NCBI RefSeq assembly: GCF_014641595.1
Contig: NZ_BMIA01000001.1
Location: 2,666,426-2,730,425, forward strand
Length of the DNA stretch: 64,000 nucleotides
DNA from: Dyadobacter endophyticus
GTDB lineage: Bacteria; Bacteroidota; Bacteroidia; Cytophagales; Spirosomataceae
Direction: 5' to 3'
Of this stretch, positions 44,986 through 54,039 are shown in pieces (the first letter of the stretch is position 1; every line of letters begins with the position of its first letter). The position numbers and the translations under genes were made by a program. The notes below the pieces were generated by a model, which was given only the letters and a program-made list of their open reading frames with translations, ran no database searches and was not told where the DNA came from.

Positions 44986-47900
44986 TTACAAAACAAGGTT
45001 TAGCCCCAGGGTGAATGTGCGCGTGGTTGGGTACTTGTCACGGTTGTCATTCCCTGGTGAGAGCCCCAGCCGGTCCACTTCCGGGTCGATGCCCTTGTAC
45101 TTTGTAAAAGTGAAAGTGTTCAATGTAGATCCGTAAATACGGATGGACTTGATGAACTTATTCTTGAACCCATTGATATCGTAGCCCAGTGTAATGTTGT
45201 CGATTTTCCAGAAATCGCCGTTTTCTACATAGTAGCTGTTAAATTCCTGCGGCATACTGGGGCTTAGCACGGCCTTGTCGAATATTTTGTCGTAAGCAGA
45301 CTTGATATTGTTGTACTGCTGCAATCCGGTGCTTTCGAAGAACATGCGCTGGAAGTTCAGGATCTGATATTTGAATGCGCCCCGCATGGTCACCCCCAGA
45401 TCAAACTTCTTGTAACGGATGTTGTTGTTCCAGTTCAGGTAGAACTTGGGAAGGCCGTTTCCGAGCACCCGCTTATCTTCAAATGCATGCTGATAGTCCG
45501 CATAAGCCTGCGGTTTTCCATCCCTTCCCTCGTAAATCCATTTCCCGTCTTCCGAAATATCGACCACCTTGAACCCGTAGAAGTCACCGACCTTATCACC
45601 GATTCTCACAATATGGGTAAAGGTCTGCACCGGATCGCCGGTTGCTCCCGTTACGAAATAGTCATTTGTGGACTTATAAATTTCGTTCGAAAGGCTCACA
45701 AGCTTATTGGTATTGGTGGAATAGTTGACGCTCGAATTCCACACCAGGTCTTTCGTCTGAACCGGAACAAAATTGACAAGCACTTCAAGCCCCTTGTTCT
45801 CCATTACCCCCACATTCGCGCGGGTGGAAGTATACAGGTTCGGCGGGCTGGGTACCTGAAAATCATATAGCAATCCATTAATCCGCCTGTTATAATAGTC
45901 GATGCTACCGCTGATCCTTGCTTTCAGGATCGAGAAGTCAAGACCGATATTGGACTCGTGCTTTTCTTCCCACCGAAGGTCCGGATTGGGGTTCTGCGCT
46001 GGTACCAGGGTTTGTATCCACTTCCCGTTCGAGTAAAAATATTTTTGATAGTTCAGGATCGCTACCCCCAGAAACAGGTTGCTGGGCTGGGTACCCGTTA
46101 CACCATAGCCCGCACGAAGTTTCAGATCGTCAAACAGATGTTGGCCTTTCATAAAAGCCTCATTGCTAATGCGCCACCCGAGCGAAACGGCCGGAAATGT
46201 CCCCCAGGGATGCTTACTGCCTACGAGTTGGCTAGCTCCTTCATGCCTTACGCTGGCGAGTAGCAGGTAGCGGTCATCATAGTTATAGGTAGCCCGTGCG
46301 AAAAAGCCGATCAGATTGGTTTCCGCTTTTCCACTGCCCATCGGCGCAAGGCCCGTTTTGATGGCGTTTCCTATACCTATGTTGTTGTAGGTGAATTTGT
46401 CGGTCGGGAAATCCCAGTTTTGCATCCAAAAATTCCGGTTCGAGTTGTCCTGATAGCTGTAACCGCCCAAAACAGATGCCTTGTGCTGCCCAAAGTTTTT
46501 GGAAAACTGCGCGGTCAATTCCATCAATTTGTCCACAGACGACGTGGACCCGTTAGAAGCATAGCCATTGCGGCCGTCGCGCAAGGTGGAAATGTGGTTC
46601 TTCGTCTCGGAATAACCGCGGGTTTGATTGTAGCGGTTGTAGGAGAGCAAAGCCGATAGTTTCAGGCCGCTGATTGGATTATAAGTCAGGTTACCGGTGA
46701 TGCGGCTGTTTTGCGAATCGTTTTTCCCATCGCTTTCATACAGACGTGCCAGGGGGTTGTCGTAATTAAAGATACCGGTTTGCTGAAACCATGTTCCATC
46801 CGGGTTTTTGGTAGGGGCAGTTGGATTTTGTATCAGCGCCTGGCGGTATGCATAACCATTGAAGCTCACGCCGTCGCCGGTCGTCGGATAAGTATTGTAG
46901 GAGTTAAGAAACCCGATATTGATGTTCAGTTTATCATTGAACATGGTATGGTTTACGTCAGCGCGCCCATTGAAAGTGGTGTTTTCCGACTTAATAAAAA
47001 TCCCATCCAGAAAGCGGTAATTGAGGTTGACCAGGTAATTGGTTTTGTGGTTGCCACCGCGGAACGTCAGGTTGTGTATCTGACTGAGCGTCTTTTTCGT
47101 CACCTCTTTCATCCAGTCGGTATTCCCGCCCAGGTCCCAGGATTTATCCCTGATGCCCTGTGCAATATGCTCCCGGTAATCGGCAGCGGTAAGCAGGTCC
47201 AGCTTCCTGGCGATCGTCTGGGTACTGAACGAAGTATTGTATTCAACTGCACTGTTGTAGTCCCCGCTGGCTCTTTTGGTGGTCACGATAATCACCCCGT
47301 TGGTACCGCGTGTGCCGTAAATGGCCGCAGCGGAACCATCTTTCAACACATCAATGGCCTCGATATCTTCGGGGGCAATCGTCTTAAGATCTCCCGGCAC
47401 GCCATCGATCAGAACCAGTGGGTTGGAATTGGCGCCGAGTAGCGTCGTATTTCCGCGAAGCAGGATCTGCGAGCCTTGCGTAGGGTCGCCGCTCGGTGCC
47501 GAAATGGTAAGCCCGGCTACTTTTCCCTGCAAAAGCTGCCCTGCATCGAGGGTTGGGCCTTTGATGAAATTTTCGGGGGTTACGCGCACCACGGCACTGG
47601 TAACATCCGCCTTCCGCTGGCTTCCATAACCTACCACTACCACTTCCTCCAGCGCCTTGTCGTCCACCACCAATTTGATGTCCACCACGCTCTGGTTGCC
47701 TATCGCTTTCTCCTGGGTCACGTAGCCAAGAAAACTATAAACAAGCGTGCCCTTTTCGTCCGGGATATTCAGGCTATACTTCCCATTAACGTCTGTTGCC
47801 GTCCCGGTTTGTGTTCCTTTCAAGACGACATTTACGCCCGGCAATCCGTCCCCCTTTTCATCGGTAACTTTTCCGCTGACCATAAACTGCGTCAAGTCCT

Positions 47901-48312
47901 CCGGTTTCAGGATCTCCGCGGGTTCTTCGACAGCGCCCGAGTTTTCAAATTCGTTATCGCTTAAAATTATATGCTTTTTGTTGACCTGGAATGATATCTC
48001 CAGGGGTTTGAAAAACCGGGCAAGTACCTGGGCGAGCCTTTCGTTTTTGACTTCCAGCGTTACCTTTCGCCTCGACCGGATCAGCTCCGGGCTGTACATG
48101 AACTTTACATGTGCGATAGCTTCTATTTTCAATAAAGCGGTCTTAATATCCTGGTTTTCAATCTTCAATGTAACCCGCTGTTCAAGGATTTCCTGTGCAT
48201 GTCCGGGCCGGGCAACCACAATGGTCGCAAACAATGCAATGGTGCAGAATTGTATCAACGTCACCTTCATAGAAAGCAGTAGTAAGCGTTGGAGGACTGG
48301 GTTAACTTTCAT
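44986..48312 (-). CDS. susC-like: SusC/RagA family TonB-dependent receptor with STN domain (second locus)
   Basis: About 1108 residues. After a long signal region (QRLLLLSMKVTLIQFCTIALFATIVV) comes an STN domain (VTLKIENQDIKTALLKIE, ARFFKPLEISFQVNKKHIILSD). A CarboxypepD_reg-like domain (VSGKVTDEKGDGLPGVNVVL) follows, then ALEEVVVVGYGSQRKADVTSA, a plug with DVLKDGSAAAIYGTRGTNGVI, and the barrel. The STN domain fits signalling to the FecR protein encoded upstream. ATG 48312 was chosen; the longest frame begins at 48441, inside the intercistronic hairpin region, and its extra residues look non-native. Confidence 0.94.
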   Translation of the reverse strand: MKVNPVLQRLLLLSMKVTLIQFCTIALFATIVVARPGHAQEILEQRVTLKIENQDIKTALLKIEAIAHVKFMYSPELIRSRRKVTLEVKNERLAQVLARFFKPLEISFQVNKKHIILSDNEFENSGAVEEPAEILKPEDLTQFMVSGKVTDEKGDGLPGVNVVLKGTQTGTATDVNGKYSLNIPDEKGTLVYSFLGYVTQEKAIGNQSVVDIKLVVDDKALEEVVVVGYGSQRKADVTSAVVRVTPENFIKGPTLDAGQLLQGKVAGLTISAPSGDPTQGSQILLRGNTTLLGANSNPLVLIDGVPGDLKTIAPEDIEAIDVLKDGSAAAIYGTRGTNGVIIVTTKRASGDYNSAVEYNTSFSTQTIARKLDLLTAADYREHIAQGIRDKSWDLGGNTDWMKEVTKKTLSQIHNLTFRGGNHKTNYLVNLNYRFLDGIFIKSENTTFNGRADVNHTMFNDKLNINIGFLNSYNTYPTTGDGVSFNGYAYRQALIQNPTAPTKNPDGTWFQQTGIFNYDNPLARLYESDGKNDSQNSRITGNLTYNPISGLKLSALLSYNRYNQTRGYSETKNHISTLRDGRNGYASNGSTSSVDKLMELTAQFSKNFGQHKASVLGGYSYQDNSNRNFWMQNWDFPTDKFTYNNIGIGNAIKTGLAPMGSGKAETNLIGFFARATYNYDDRYLLLASVRHEGASQLVGSKHPWGTFPAVSLGWRISNEAFMKGQHLFDDLKLRAGYGVTGTQPSNLFLGVAILNYQKYFYSNGKWIQTLVPAQNPNPDLRWEEKHESNIGLDFSILKARISGSIDYYNRRINGLLYDFQVPSPPNLYTSTRANVGVMENKGLEVLVNFVPVQTKDLVWNSSVNYSTNTNKLVSLSNEIYKSTNDYFVTGATGDPVQTFTHIVRIGDKVGDFYGFKVVDISEDGKWIYEGRDGKPQAYADYQHAFEDKRVLGNGLPKFYLNWNNNIRYKKFDLGVTMRGAFKYQILNFQRMFFESTGLQQYNNIKSAYDKIFDKAVLSPSMPQEFNSYYVENGDFWKIDNITLGYDINGFKNKFIKSIRIYGSTLNTFTFTKYKGIDPEVDRLGLSPGNDNRDKYPTTRTFTLGLNLVL

Positions 48313-48422
48313 ACATTTGATTTGTTTTGTGTCGATTTTTGGGAAAATTTTGGACAAAGCGATCCCCCGGGCTTTTTGCAAGAAAGCCTTATACGTAAGT
48401 AGAAAAAGGGGGAGGATTATGG

Positions 48423-48455
48423 AAGACCCGCAGTGCCGCAAACACTGCTGGTCTT
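48423..48455. promoter_or_regulatory. Hairpin between fecR and susC (second SusCD locus)
   Basis: Arms AAGACCCGCAGTG (48423-48435) and CACTGCTGGTCTT (48443-48455) pair over 13 positions with one mismatch around a 7-nt loop. As in the first SusCD locus, the A-run comes before the stem in the operon direction and a T-run follows only on the plus strand. The loop is unlike that of the first locus. Confidence 0.6.
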
Positions 48456-48514
48456 TTTTATTGGGTAGAGCTTATGTTTTCATATAGCTGAGATTCTGGG
48501 TTGAGATGGTTGGT

Positions 48515-49624
48515 TTACTTCCTGCAACTTCTTACATTCATCACGATCTGTCCGTCGATCATTTCGTAACTCGCATGAATGGCCTTGCACATCAGGTTTA
48601 ATTTTTCTATCAGCGGTTCGTCGGCCATGGAAGCCGTCAGGGTACAGTTTTGCACCTGGTTTTCGTCCACGATGATTGGAATGCCGTAAGCTTTTTCAAA
48701 CTTTCTGAAAACTTCAATCAGCGGCGTTTCTTCAAAAACAAAGTCCTCTTCCCTTACCGTACGGTCCACAATGACTGGATTGGCGATCAGGCTTTTCTGA
48801 AATTGCTTTTCGTCTTTTTTGTAATAAATCTCCTGATTGGCCGTCAGCACGATCCCATTGAGCGAAGGATTGGGCTCCTCCTTGGTTTTGGTTAACTCCT
48901 CATTGTCAAACACCGACACTTTCCCCGTTTTCACAGTTACGAGTACCTTTTCTTCACTATCGAAGGACCGGATCGTAAAACTCGTACCAAGGACTTTCAC
49001 CACCAGCTTATTGAAATGCACCAGAAAAGGCTGGTCAGGGTTCCTTGCGACATCAAAAAATGCCTGCCCGTCCAATCGTACAACACGGATACTTTTGTCG
49101 AATGCCGCGGGATAGGTGAGCGAACTGCGAGGCTGAAGGGTAACTTTACTACCGTCGGCCAGGCTAATTATTTTGGCCACGTCGGAGTTATTGTGTTCTT
49201 TAATCAGCTCGCCCTGCCCGGGAACCTGTGATGTTTCCGGATCTGAAACGAATGCGAATTTGCTTCCTGCGGAATAGAACCAGGCAAAGCCCAGTATCAG
49301 CAAAACAGAAGCGGCCACAGAGAATGTACTTACGGAGTATCTCTGCCAGAACGGTTTCACCACCTGCCTGTCATGGCGTTTCTGGTGTTTTGATAAAATT
49401 TTGTTCGCGAATTGCTCAATATAATCGTCGGTCACCGCTGGTTGCCCGTCGGCGATGTTGAGCAAAAACGACCTGGCTACTTCCATCTCCCCCCGGAGAT
49501 GAGGGTGCTTTTCGGACAATGCATTCCAAAATAGACCAGACTCCTGCTTCCTGTGAAAGATCCAGTCGCGAAATCCCGGATCATTCACAAAGTCTATCGT
49601 CTTGAAATTTTCATACTCATTCAT
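48515..49624 (-). CDS. fecR-like: FecR family anti-sigma factor (second locus)
   Basis: A 369-residue membrane protein. About 95 cytoplasmic residues precede one TM helix (about 96-117; VSTFSVAASVLLILGFAWFY). The FecR domain then reads IISLADGSKVTLQPRSSLTYP, VVRLDGQAFFDVAR and FLVHFNKLVVKVLGTSFTIRSF. The C-terminal DUF4974-like part has FEETPLIEVFRKFEKAYGIPIIVDE. The N-terminus reads ENFKTIDFVNDPGFRDWI, common in FecR proteins of Cytophagales. ATG 49624 was chosen over 49675 because that domain begins there. It should partner the sigma factor encoded at 49724-50338. Confidence 0.94.
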   Translation of the reverse strand: MNEYENFKTIDFVNDPGFRDWIFHRKQESGLFWNALSEKHPHLRGEMEVARSFLLNIADGQPAVTDDYIEQFANKILSKHQKRHDRQVVKPFWQRYSVSTFSVAASVLLILGFAWFYSAGSKFAFVSDPETSQVPGQGELIKEHNNSDVAKIISLADGSKVTLQPRSSLTYPAAFDKSIRVVRLDGQAFFDVARNPDQPFLVHFNKLVVKVLGTSFTIRSFDSEEKVLVTVKTGKVSVFDNEELTKTKEEPNPSLNGIVLTANQEIYYKKDEKQFQKSLIANPVIVDRTVREEDFVFEETPLIEVFRKFEKAYGIPIIVDENQVQNCTLTASMADEPLIEKLNLMCKAIHASYEMIDGQIVMNVRSCRK

Positions 49625-49723
49625 GAAATTGAAGTATTGTTGATTTCCTGATACGATTAGAAAGAATCGCATCATTTATACCCTATTTCACAAAAAGTTT
49701 TTTGAAAAATTTCGACTAGTCTA

Positions 49724-50338
49724 CTAAAACCAATTGATTAACAATAACTTGTGAAGAAAAAGAAAAGGTGCAAATATCCAATTTTCCCTCAAAACATTGA
49801 TGCTTTTCAACAGCAGGTTCGAAACGGACTGTTTGCTGATGCCCATCATTTCGGCAATTTCATCATTGTCCAGATTTTCGTAGTAACGAAGAAAAAGGAC
49901 CTCCTTTTGTCGTTTGGTAAGGAAAGAAAAGAAGCGGGTGATTTTTGAAGTAAGCTCTGTTGACTCGTCGAGGCTGACAAGAAATTTTTCGATGTTTTCG
50001 AAATCCGCAAAAAGATCCTCCTTTTCGGGCATTTCGATGTTAACCATGTTGTCGTTCATAGCCCTGATGAGGTTATTCCTCAGGCATTTGAAAAGGTAAT
50101 TTTTAATTGAAACAGGGTTACCAAGATGGGTTCTTCTTTCAAGAAAATCCAGGAAAAGGTCCTGAATAACGTCCTCCACCAGCGAACGATCTTTGCTGAA
50201 TTTGCTTCCATAGTGAAGCAGGGGACGAAAATAGCGCGACAGAAGTATATTCAAGGATTGATCATCCCCACTCTTAAAAAGAGCCCAGGCCACGGTGTCT
50301 GTGATATTTACCTGCTGGATTTCGATCAATTTATCCAT
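49724..50338 (-). CDS. ECF RNA polymerase sigma factor (second locus)
   Basis: A 204-residue sigma factor. Region 2 is seen in LNILLSRYFRPLLHYGSKFSKD and VEDVIQDLFLDFLERR. Region 4 is seen in FFSFLTKRQKEVLFLRYYENLDNDEIAEMMGISKQSVSNLL. A hydrophobic C-terminal tail (FAPFLFLHKLLLINWF) is unusual in length and could affect contact with FecR or the membrane. The start is ATG 50338; the frame extends to a TTG at 50347. It heads the operon with FecR, SusC and SusD. Confidence 0.92.
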   Translation of the reverse strand: MDKLIEIQQVNITDTVAWALFKSGDDQSLNILLSRYFRPLLHYGSKFSKDRSLVEDVIQDLFLDFLERRTHLGNPVSIKNYLFKCLRNNLIRAMNDNMVNIEMPEKEDLFADFENIEKFLVSLDESTELTSKITRFFSFLTKRQKEVLFLRYYENLDNDEIAEMMGISKQSVSNLLLKSINVLRENWIFAPFLFLHKLLLINWF

Positions 50339-50464
50339 TTTGCTCAATGCTGGCCACGACTACTTAGAGAACTGGCATTGCCGGGCCTGGTAAACACAGG
50401 GACAAATCGGCATGCAGGAGCTACTAATTAAGACTAACACCACAAATATTGTAATTATTTTCAC

Positions 50465-50489
50465 AATAATTGTAATATATACAATTATT
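50465..50489. promoter_or_regulatory. AT-rich perfect palindrome between divergent genes
   Basis: Arms AATAATTGTA (50465-50474) and TACAATTATT (50480-50489) flank ATATA. A further related half-site, ATTGTAATTATT, lies at about 50448-50459. It is in the roughly 320-bp gap between the second sigma gene (minus) and the flavin-dependent oxidoreductase gene (plus). The gap has no coding frame and no clear promoter. The cognate regulator is unknown. Confidence 0.5.
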
Positions 50490-50657
50490 ACTTTCAGTAT
50501 TCCATCAACGTGGTGGTATGCCGAAAGAGCTGATTAATCGAAGAAATCTCCGCTCACGAAGCCCATTGCTCCCCGACTTATCCAAATCAGGAACTTTTAA
50601 AGCTGAATAATCTGTCTCTTGTTAAACCGGTCTGGAAAACGGCCTGAAAGATGCATT

Positions 50658-51680
50658 ATGAAGAAAATCGGATTTTTATCGTTCGGACATTGGTCAAACC
50701 ATCCGGCTTACCGGGCCCGGACAGCAAGCGACACGTTGCTTCAATCTATCGACCTGGCTGTCGCTGCCGAAGAGATCGGTTTGGACGGCGCTTACTTTCG
50801 GGTTCATCATTTTGCAGCGCAGTTGGCATCGCCCTTTCCTTTGCTTTCGGCTATCGGCGCTAAAACGCGTAAAATAGAGATTGGAACGGGTGTCATTGAC
50901 ATGCGGTACGAAAATCCGCTTTACATGATAGAAGATGCCGGCGCGGCGGATTTGATTTCGGAGGGCCGACTGCAATTGGGAATCAGCAGAGGATCGCCGG
51001 AACAGGTAATTGACGGTTGGCGCTATTTCGGGTATGAACCGGCTGAGGGTGAAACCGATGCAGATATGGGACGCCGCAAGGCATTGGAATTCCTGGATAA
51101 GCTCAATGGTGTAGGATTTGCGCAACCAAATCCATACCCGATGTTCCCGAACCCGCCGGGCCTGCTGCGTTTGGAACCTTACTCGGAAGGATTGCGGGAA
51201 CGTATCTGGTGGGGAGCCGGCTCCAACGCCACTGCTGTTTGGGCGGCCGAAAACGGAATGTATCTTCAAAGTTCAACCTTGAAATTTGATGAAAGCGGTA
51301 AGCCTTTTCATGTTCAGCAAGCCGAGCAGATCAGATTGTACAAAGAGGCGTGGAAAAAAGCGGGGCACCAGCGTGAACCGAGGGTTTCCGTGAGTCGGTC
51401 TATTTTCGCATTGGTATCCGATCAGGATCGCTATTTATTTGGACAGGAATCCAATCGGAGCGATAAAATTGGCATGATCGAACAGAACAAACGCGCGATT
51501 TTCGGTAGAAGTTACGCCGCAGAACCGGATCAGCTGATAAAGGAACTGGCACAGGACGAGGCTATCCAGGAAGCGGATACGCTCCTTTTGACAATACCTA
51601 ATACGCTGGGAGTTGACTACAACGTACACGTATTGTCTTCTATTTTAGAGCACGTGGCCCCCGGATTGGGGTGGCGCTAA
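50658..51680 (+). CDS. LLM-class flavin-dependent oxidoreductase (luciferase-like)
   Basis: A 340-residue cytoplasmic protein with the TIM-barrel pattern of bacterial-luciferase-like monooxygenases: AVAAEEIGLDGAYFRVHHF, SPFPLLSAIGAKTRKIEIGTGVIDMRYENPLYMIEDAGAADLISEGRLQLGISRGSPE. It would use reduced FMN/F420-type flavin to oxidise a small substrate. The start ATG 50658 precedes MKKIGFLSFG, the expected first strand; the longer frame from 50619 has unlikely residues. It stands alone on the plus strand. Confidence 0.9.
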   Translation: MKKIGFLSFGHWSNHPAYRARTASDTLLQSIDLAVAAEEIGLDGAYFRVHHFAAQLASPFPLLSAIGAKTRKIEIGTGVIDMRYENPLYMIEDAGAADLISEGRLQLGISRGSPEQVIDGWRYFGYEPAEGETDADMGRRKALEFLDKLNGVGFAQPNPYPMFPNPPGLLRLEPYSEGLRERIWWGAGSNATAVWAAENGMYLQSSTLKFDESGKPFHVQQAEQIRLYKEAWKKAGHQREPRVSVSRSIFALVSDQDRYLFGQESNRSDKIGMIEQNKRAIFGRSYAAEPDQLIKELAQDEAIQEADTLLLTIPNTLGVDYNVHVLSSILEHVAPGLGWR

Positions 51681-51723
51681 ATCCTTGTTCAAATGGTGAA
51701 TTGTTTTCATCGGCCTCGCTTTC

Positions 51724-52959
51724 TTACTTATACAGTATTCTGATCTGAAGACCTATGGATGTGAACCTCAGATTGCGGCTCGTGACACCGCCAATGGGAT
51801 AACGAAGCTGCGGTTCGATTAACAGGGAGCTCCGCGTCGTTACCTTCTTTTCTAGCAGGATTGAGGCACTTAAATACGACGCCGGAGCAAAAACAACCCC
51901 GCTGTTCCCACCGGTCAACGGCCTTTCTTGCTTTGAAACCAGTTCTTGAACTTCCCTGACTTCTCCGTTGGAAAGCGCCAGCGTATTCGTAACGATTTTA
52001 TCCTTCCGATACAATTCTTTGAAATGCTCACCCCAATTTAAGGACGACGACACCCCGAAAAGACCGGATAAGCTAAATTTTGGGCTGTTATGAAGCGCTA
52101 CCTGGATATCTACCGGAATATCCAGGTCCCACCAGCGGTAATCGCCCGTGGTGAGCCATCTGACCGCATCTTTCTTAAATTCCGGATCCGGGTTGCTCAC
52201 GTACGCGTGTTCGCGCAGCAGGGCGAGCCCGCCGCGCAGCGACAGTTTGGATGCAATAGGAAATGTAGCAAAAACGGCGGGTCCTAATGTAAGTCTGTTT
52301 TCGGAAGGTCTGGTATAGTTTGCCCTCATGGCCGGCCCCAGGCTTAGGTGAAAGCCACGACCGATATTTCCGGTATCCCTGGTCGCATTCATTTCGCTAA
52401 GCCGGATGGACGGTAGCCCCAATTTTACGGCATATAATGAAGGTCCTCTGCTGAGCAACGCTCCCGGATTCCGAGGCAAATTGGCTTCCGACCCGGAAAT
52501 AACGAATGGAGAATTGTTGTGCGACGGCATTAAATGAGGAATTGTAGAGGCGGTGCCCGCTAATCCGATACCTGTTTTAACCCGAAATGTTTCAGGTGTT
52601 TTTCCCGAAACTGCCTTTTCGTGGGCATTTCTTTGATAACTGGCTCCCCGGGATCGCAGATCGATGCTTCTGTCGGTCTTACCGTTCTCAACCTGCGCAC
52701 GATGCTTTTGAATGCCCCCCTTAAATCTATTCGATTGTTGAACAGCCCTTTTTCCATTTTCTAAAAAGACCCGGAAACCAATCAAAACGCCCAAAATGAA
52801 TAGGACCAACATGCCGATGCCTGCGGCACCGGCAAGTTTTCGGTTCCTATCCTTCCTGCGCCGGTGTTTTTCAAATAGCTGCCAGGAATCATCTCTGGGG
52901 TCGCTTTCAAACCCGGCCAATTTGTCCCTTATTTTCCGAAACCCTTCGTCATTCCCCAT
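51724..52959 (-). CDS. Membrane protein with N-terminal cytoplasmic segment, one TM and C-terminal barrel-like region; overlaps sigma gene
   Basis: A 411-residue protein. Residues 1-42 are charged and cytoplasmic (FESDPRDDSWQLFEKHRRRKDRNRKL) and one TM helix covers about 43-66. A low-complexity linker (about 75-190) follows. The last 210 residues alternate short aromatic strands typical of an outer-membrane barrel (FHLSLGPAMRANYT, RLTLGPAVFATFP, WWDLDIPVDIQVAL, SIGLQIRILYK). Its ATG at 52957-52959 lies inside the sigma gene, whose TGA is at 52949-52951, so the two overlap by 11 bp and are translationally coupled. It may be a membrane partner or anti-sigma factor for that sigma; this is inference. 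The family was not recognised. Confidence 0.7.
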   Translation of the reverse strand: MGNDEGFRKIRDKLAGFESDPRDDSWQLFEKHRRRKDRNRKLAGAAGIGMLVLFILGVLIGFRVFLENGKRAVQQSNRFKGGIQKHRAQVENGKTDRSIDLRSRGASYQRNAHEKAVSGKTPETFRVKTGIGLAGTASTIPHLMPSHNNSPFVISGSEANLPRNPGALLSRGPSLYAVKLGLPSIRLSEMNATRDTGNIGRGFHLSLGPAMRANYTRPSENRLTLGPAVFATFPIASKLSLRGGLALLREHAYVSNPDPEFKKDAVRWLTTGDYRWWDLDIPVDIQVALHNSPKFSLSGLFGVSSSLNWGEHFKELYRKDKIVTNTLALSNGEVREVQELVSKQERPLTGGNSGVVFAPASYLSASILLEKKVTTRSSLLIEPQLRYPIGGVTSRNLRFTSIGLQIRILYK

Positions 52960-53521
52960 ATCGGCTTCCAAATTTTCGTTGTAACATCAACGACTTTATC
53001 CGTTGCTTTGCCCGCGTCAAATAGGTCCTGCTGGTGGCTGCGGGAAACCCAAGCATCTCTCCTATCTCCTGGTGGTTATATCCTTCGATTTCGTATAGGT
53101 TAAACACCAATCGTTGGCTCTCCGGAAGCTCCTGCAATAATTTGATAATTTCCTCAGCCGAAAGTTTGTCGATCACATCCTCCGCGATCGTCATATCCTC
53201 TTCGGCATAATCGGTGGTGATCCTTTCCATTCGTCGCCGCTCTTTGCGGTAATGGTCAAGCGCGGTATTCACGACGATTCTTCGCAGCCAGGCCCTGAAA
53301 ACTAAGATTTCCCGGGTGATCAGGATATTTTCAAAGACTTTCAGGAAACTGTCGTTCAGAATTTCCTGGGCTTGCTGATCGGAATTGGAATACCTCAGAC
53401 ATATACCCATCACAAACCCATAAAAATGCCTGAACACCTTTTCCTGGCAACGCGCGTCTCCGCGTCGACAGCCTTCAATCCATTCCGATTCCAGAAAATG
53501 TTGCAGAACAAGGGTATTCAA
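52949..53521 (-). CDS. ECF RNA polymerase sigma factor, TTG start
   Basis: A 190-residue sigma factor. Region 2 (EWIEGCRRGDARCQEKVFRHFYGFVMGICLRY, QAQEILNDSFLKVFENI) and region 4 (LLQELPESQRLVFNLYEIEGYNHQEIGEMLGFPAATSRTYLTRA) are clear. No ATG exists between the preceding stop and region 2; the start is TTG 53521. It overlaps the membrane/barrel protein downstream and follows a lipoprotein gene by 38 bp. Unlike the two other ECF factors in the window it is not linked to FecR or SusC. Its regulon is unknown. Confidence 0.9.
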   Translation of the reverse strand: MNTLVLQHFLESEWIEGCRRGDARCQEKVFRHFYGFVMGICLRYSNSDQQAQEILNDSFLKVFENILITREILVFRAWLRRIVVNTALDHYRKERRRMERITTDYAEEDMTIAEDVIDKLSAEEIIKLLQELPESQRLVFNLYEIEGYNHQEIGEMLGFPAATSRTYLTRAKQRIKSLMLQRKFGSRYGE

Positions 53522-53559
53522 AGTAGAAGAATAGGTTAATAGAGATTACCTTGTTTTGT

Positions 53560-54039
53560 TTACAAATTCGACACGCTCCCTTTTTCATCCACCACTTTGT
53601 CAGCCACTTTCGACCCATTGGACACTCTCACTACGAAGTCGGTTGGATTGAAGGAATCACCTATTAACTTTTTAAGATCAACCTGCAACGTGTAGGATCC
53701 TTTGGGATCGCAGCCGTCGTTGTTGCTCTCATTTGCTACCACCAGGTTGATCTGCTGCGGATAAGATTCAAGTATCTCTCCATTCCAGATTGTTTTGAAG
53801 TCATCCGCCGAACAGCCGCCCTTCACATCGATGGCCAGCGTATTGCCGGTAAGTACGATGTTCGGGATTTCGAAAGGGACACCGCGGGAGTCTGCCCTGC
53901 TCTTCATGATCCGTTCGTAATCACCATTTAGTTCGCTTCCCGGATCGGGCTTTACATTTTGGTTATTATGATCACAGGCGACGAATGAGAGCAATGACAG
54001 CAACAGCATTCCTGTTCCAACTAGTCTGATTTTTTTCAT
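53560..54039 (-). CDS. Lipoprotein of unknown function
   Basis: A 159-residue lipoprotein with lipobox cysteine C22 (LLSFVACDHN). The mature part has two further cysteines (VKGGCSADDF and NNDGCDPKG), which may pair, and a beta-rich C-terminal half. No family was recognised. It lies 38 bp upstream of an ECF sigma gene on the same strand and may be co-transcribed with it and the overlapping membrane/barrel protein. ATG 54039 starts a proper signal peptide; the frame reaches back to 54087. Confidence 0.75.
   Translation of the reverse strand: MKKIRLVGTGMLLLSLLSFVACDHNNQNVKPDPGSELNGDYERIMKSRADSRGVPFEIPNIVLTGNTLAIDVKGGCSADDFKTIWNGEILESYPQQINLVVANESNNDGCDPKGSYTLQVDLKKLIGDSFNPTDFVVRVSNGSKVADKVVDEKGSVSNL

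Noticed and set aside
46711..47442. 243-codon plus-strand frame inside the second susC gene
   Set aside because: Antisense shadow of a strongly supported receptor gene.
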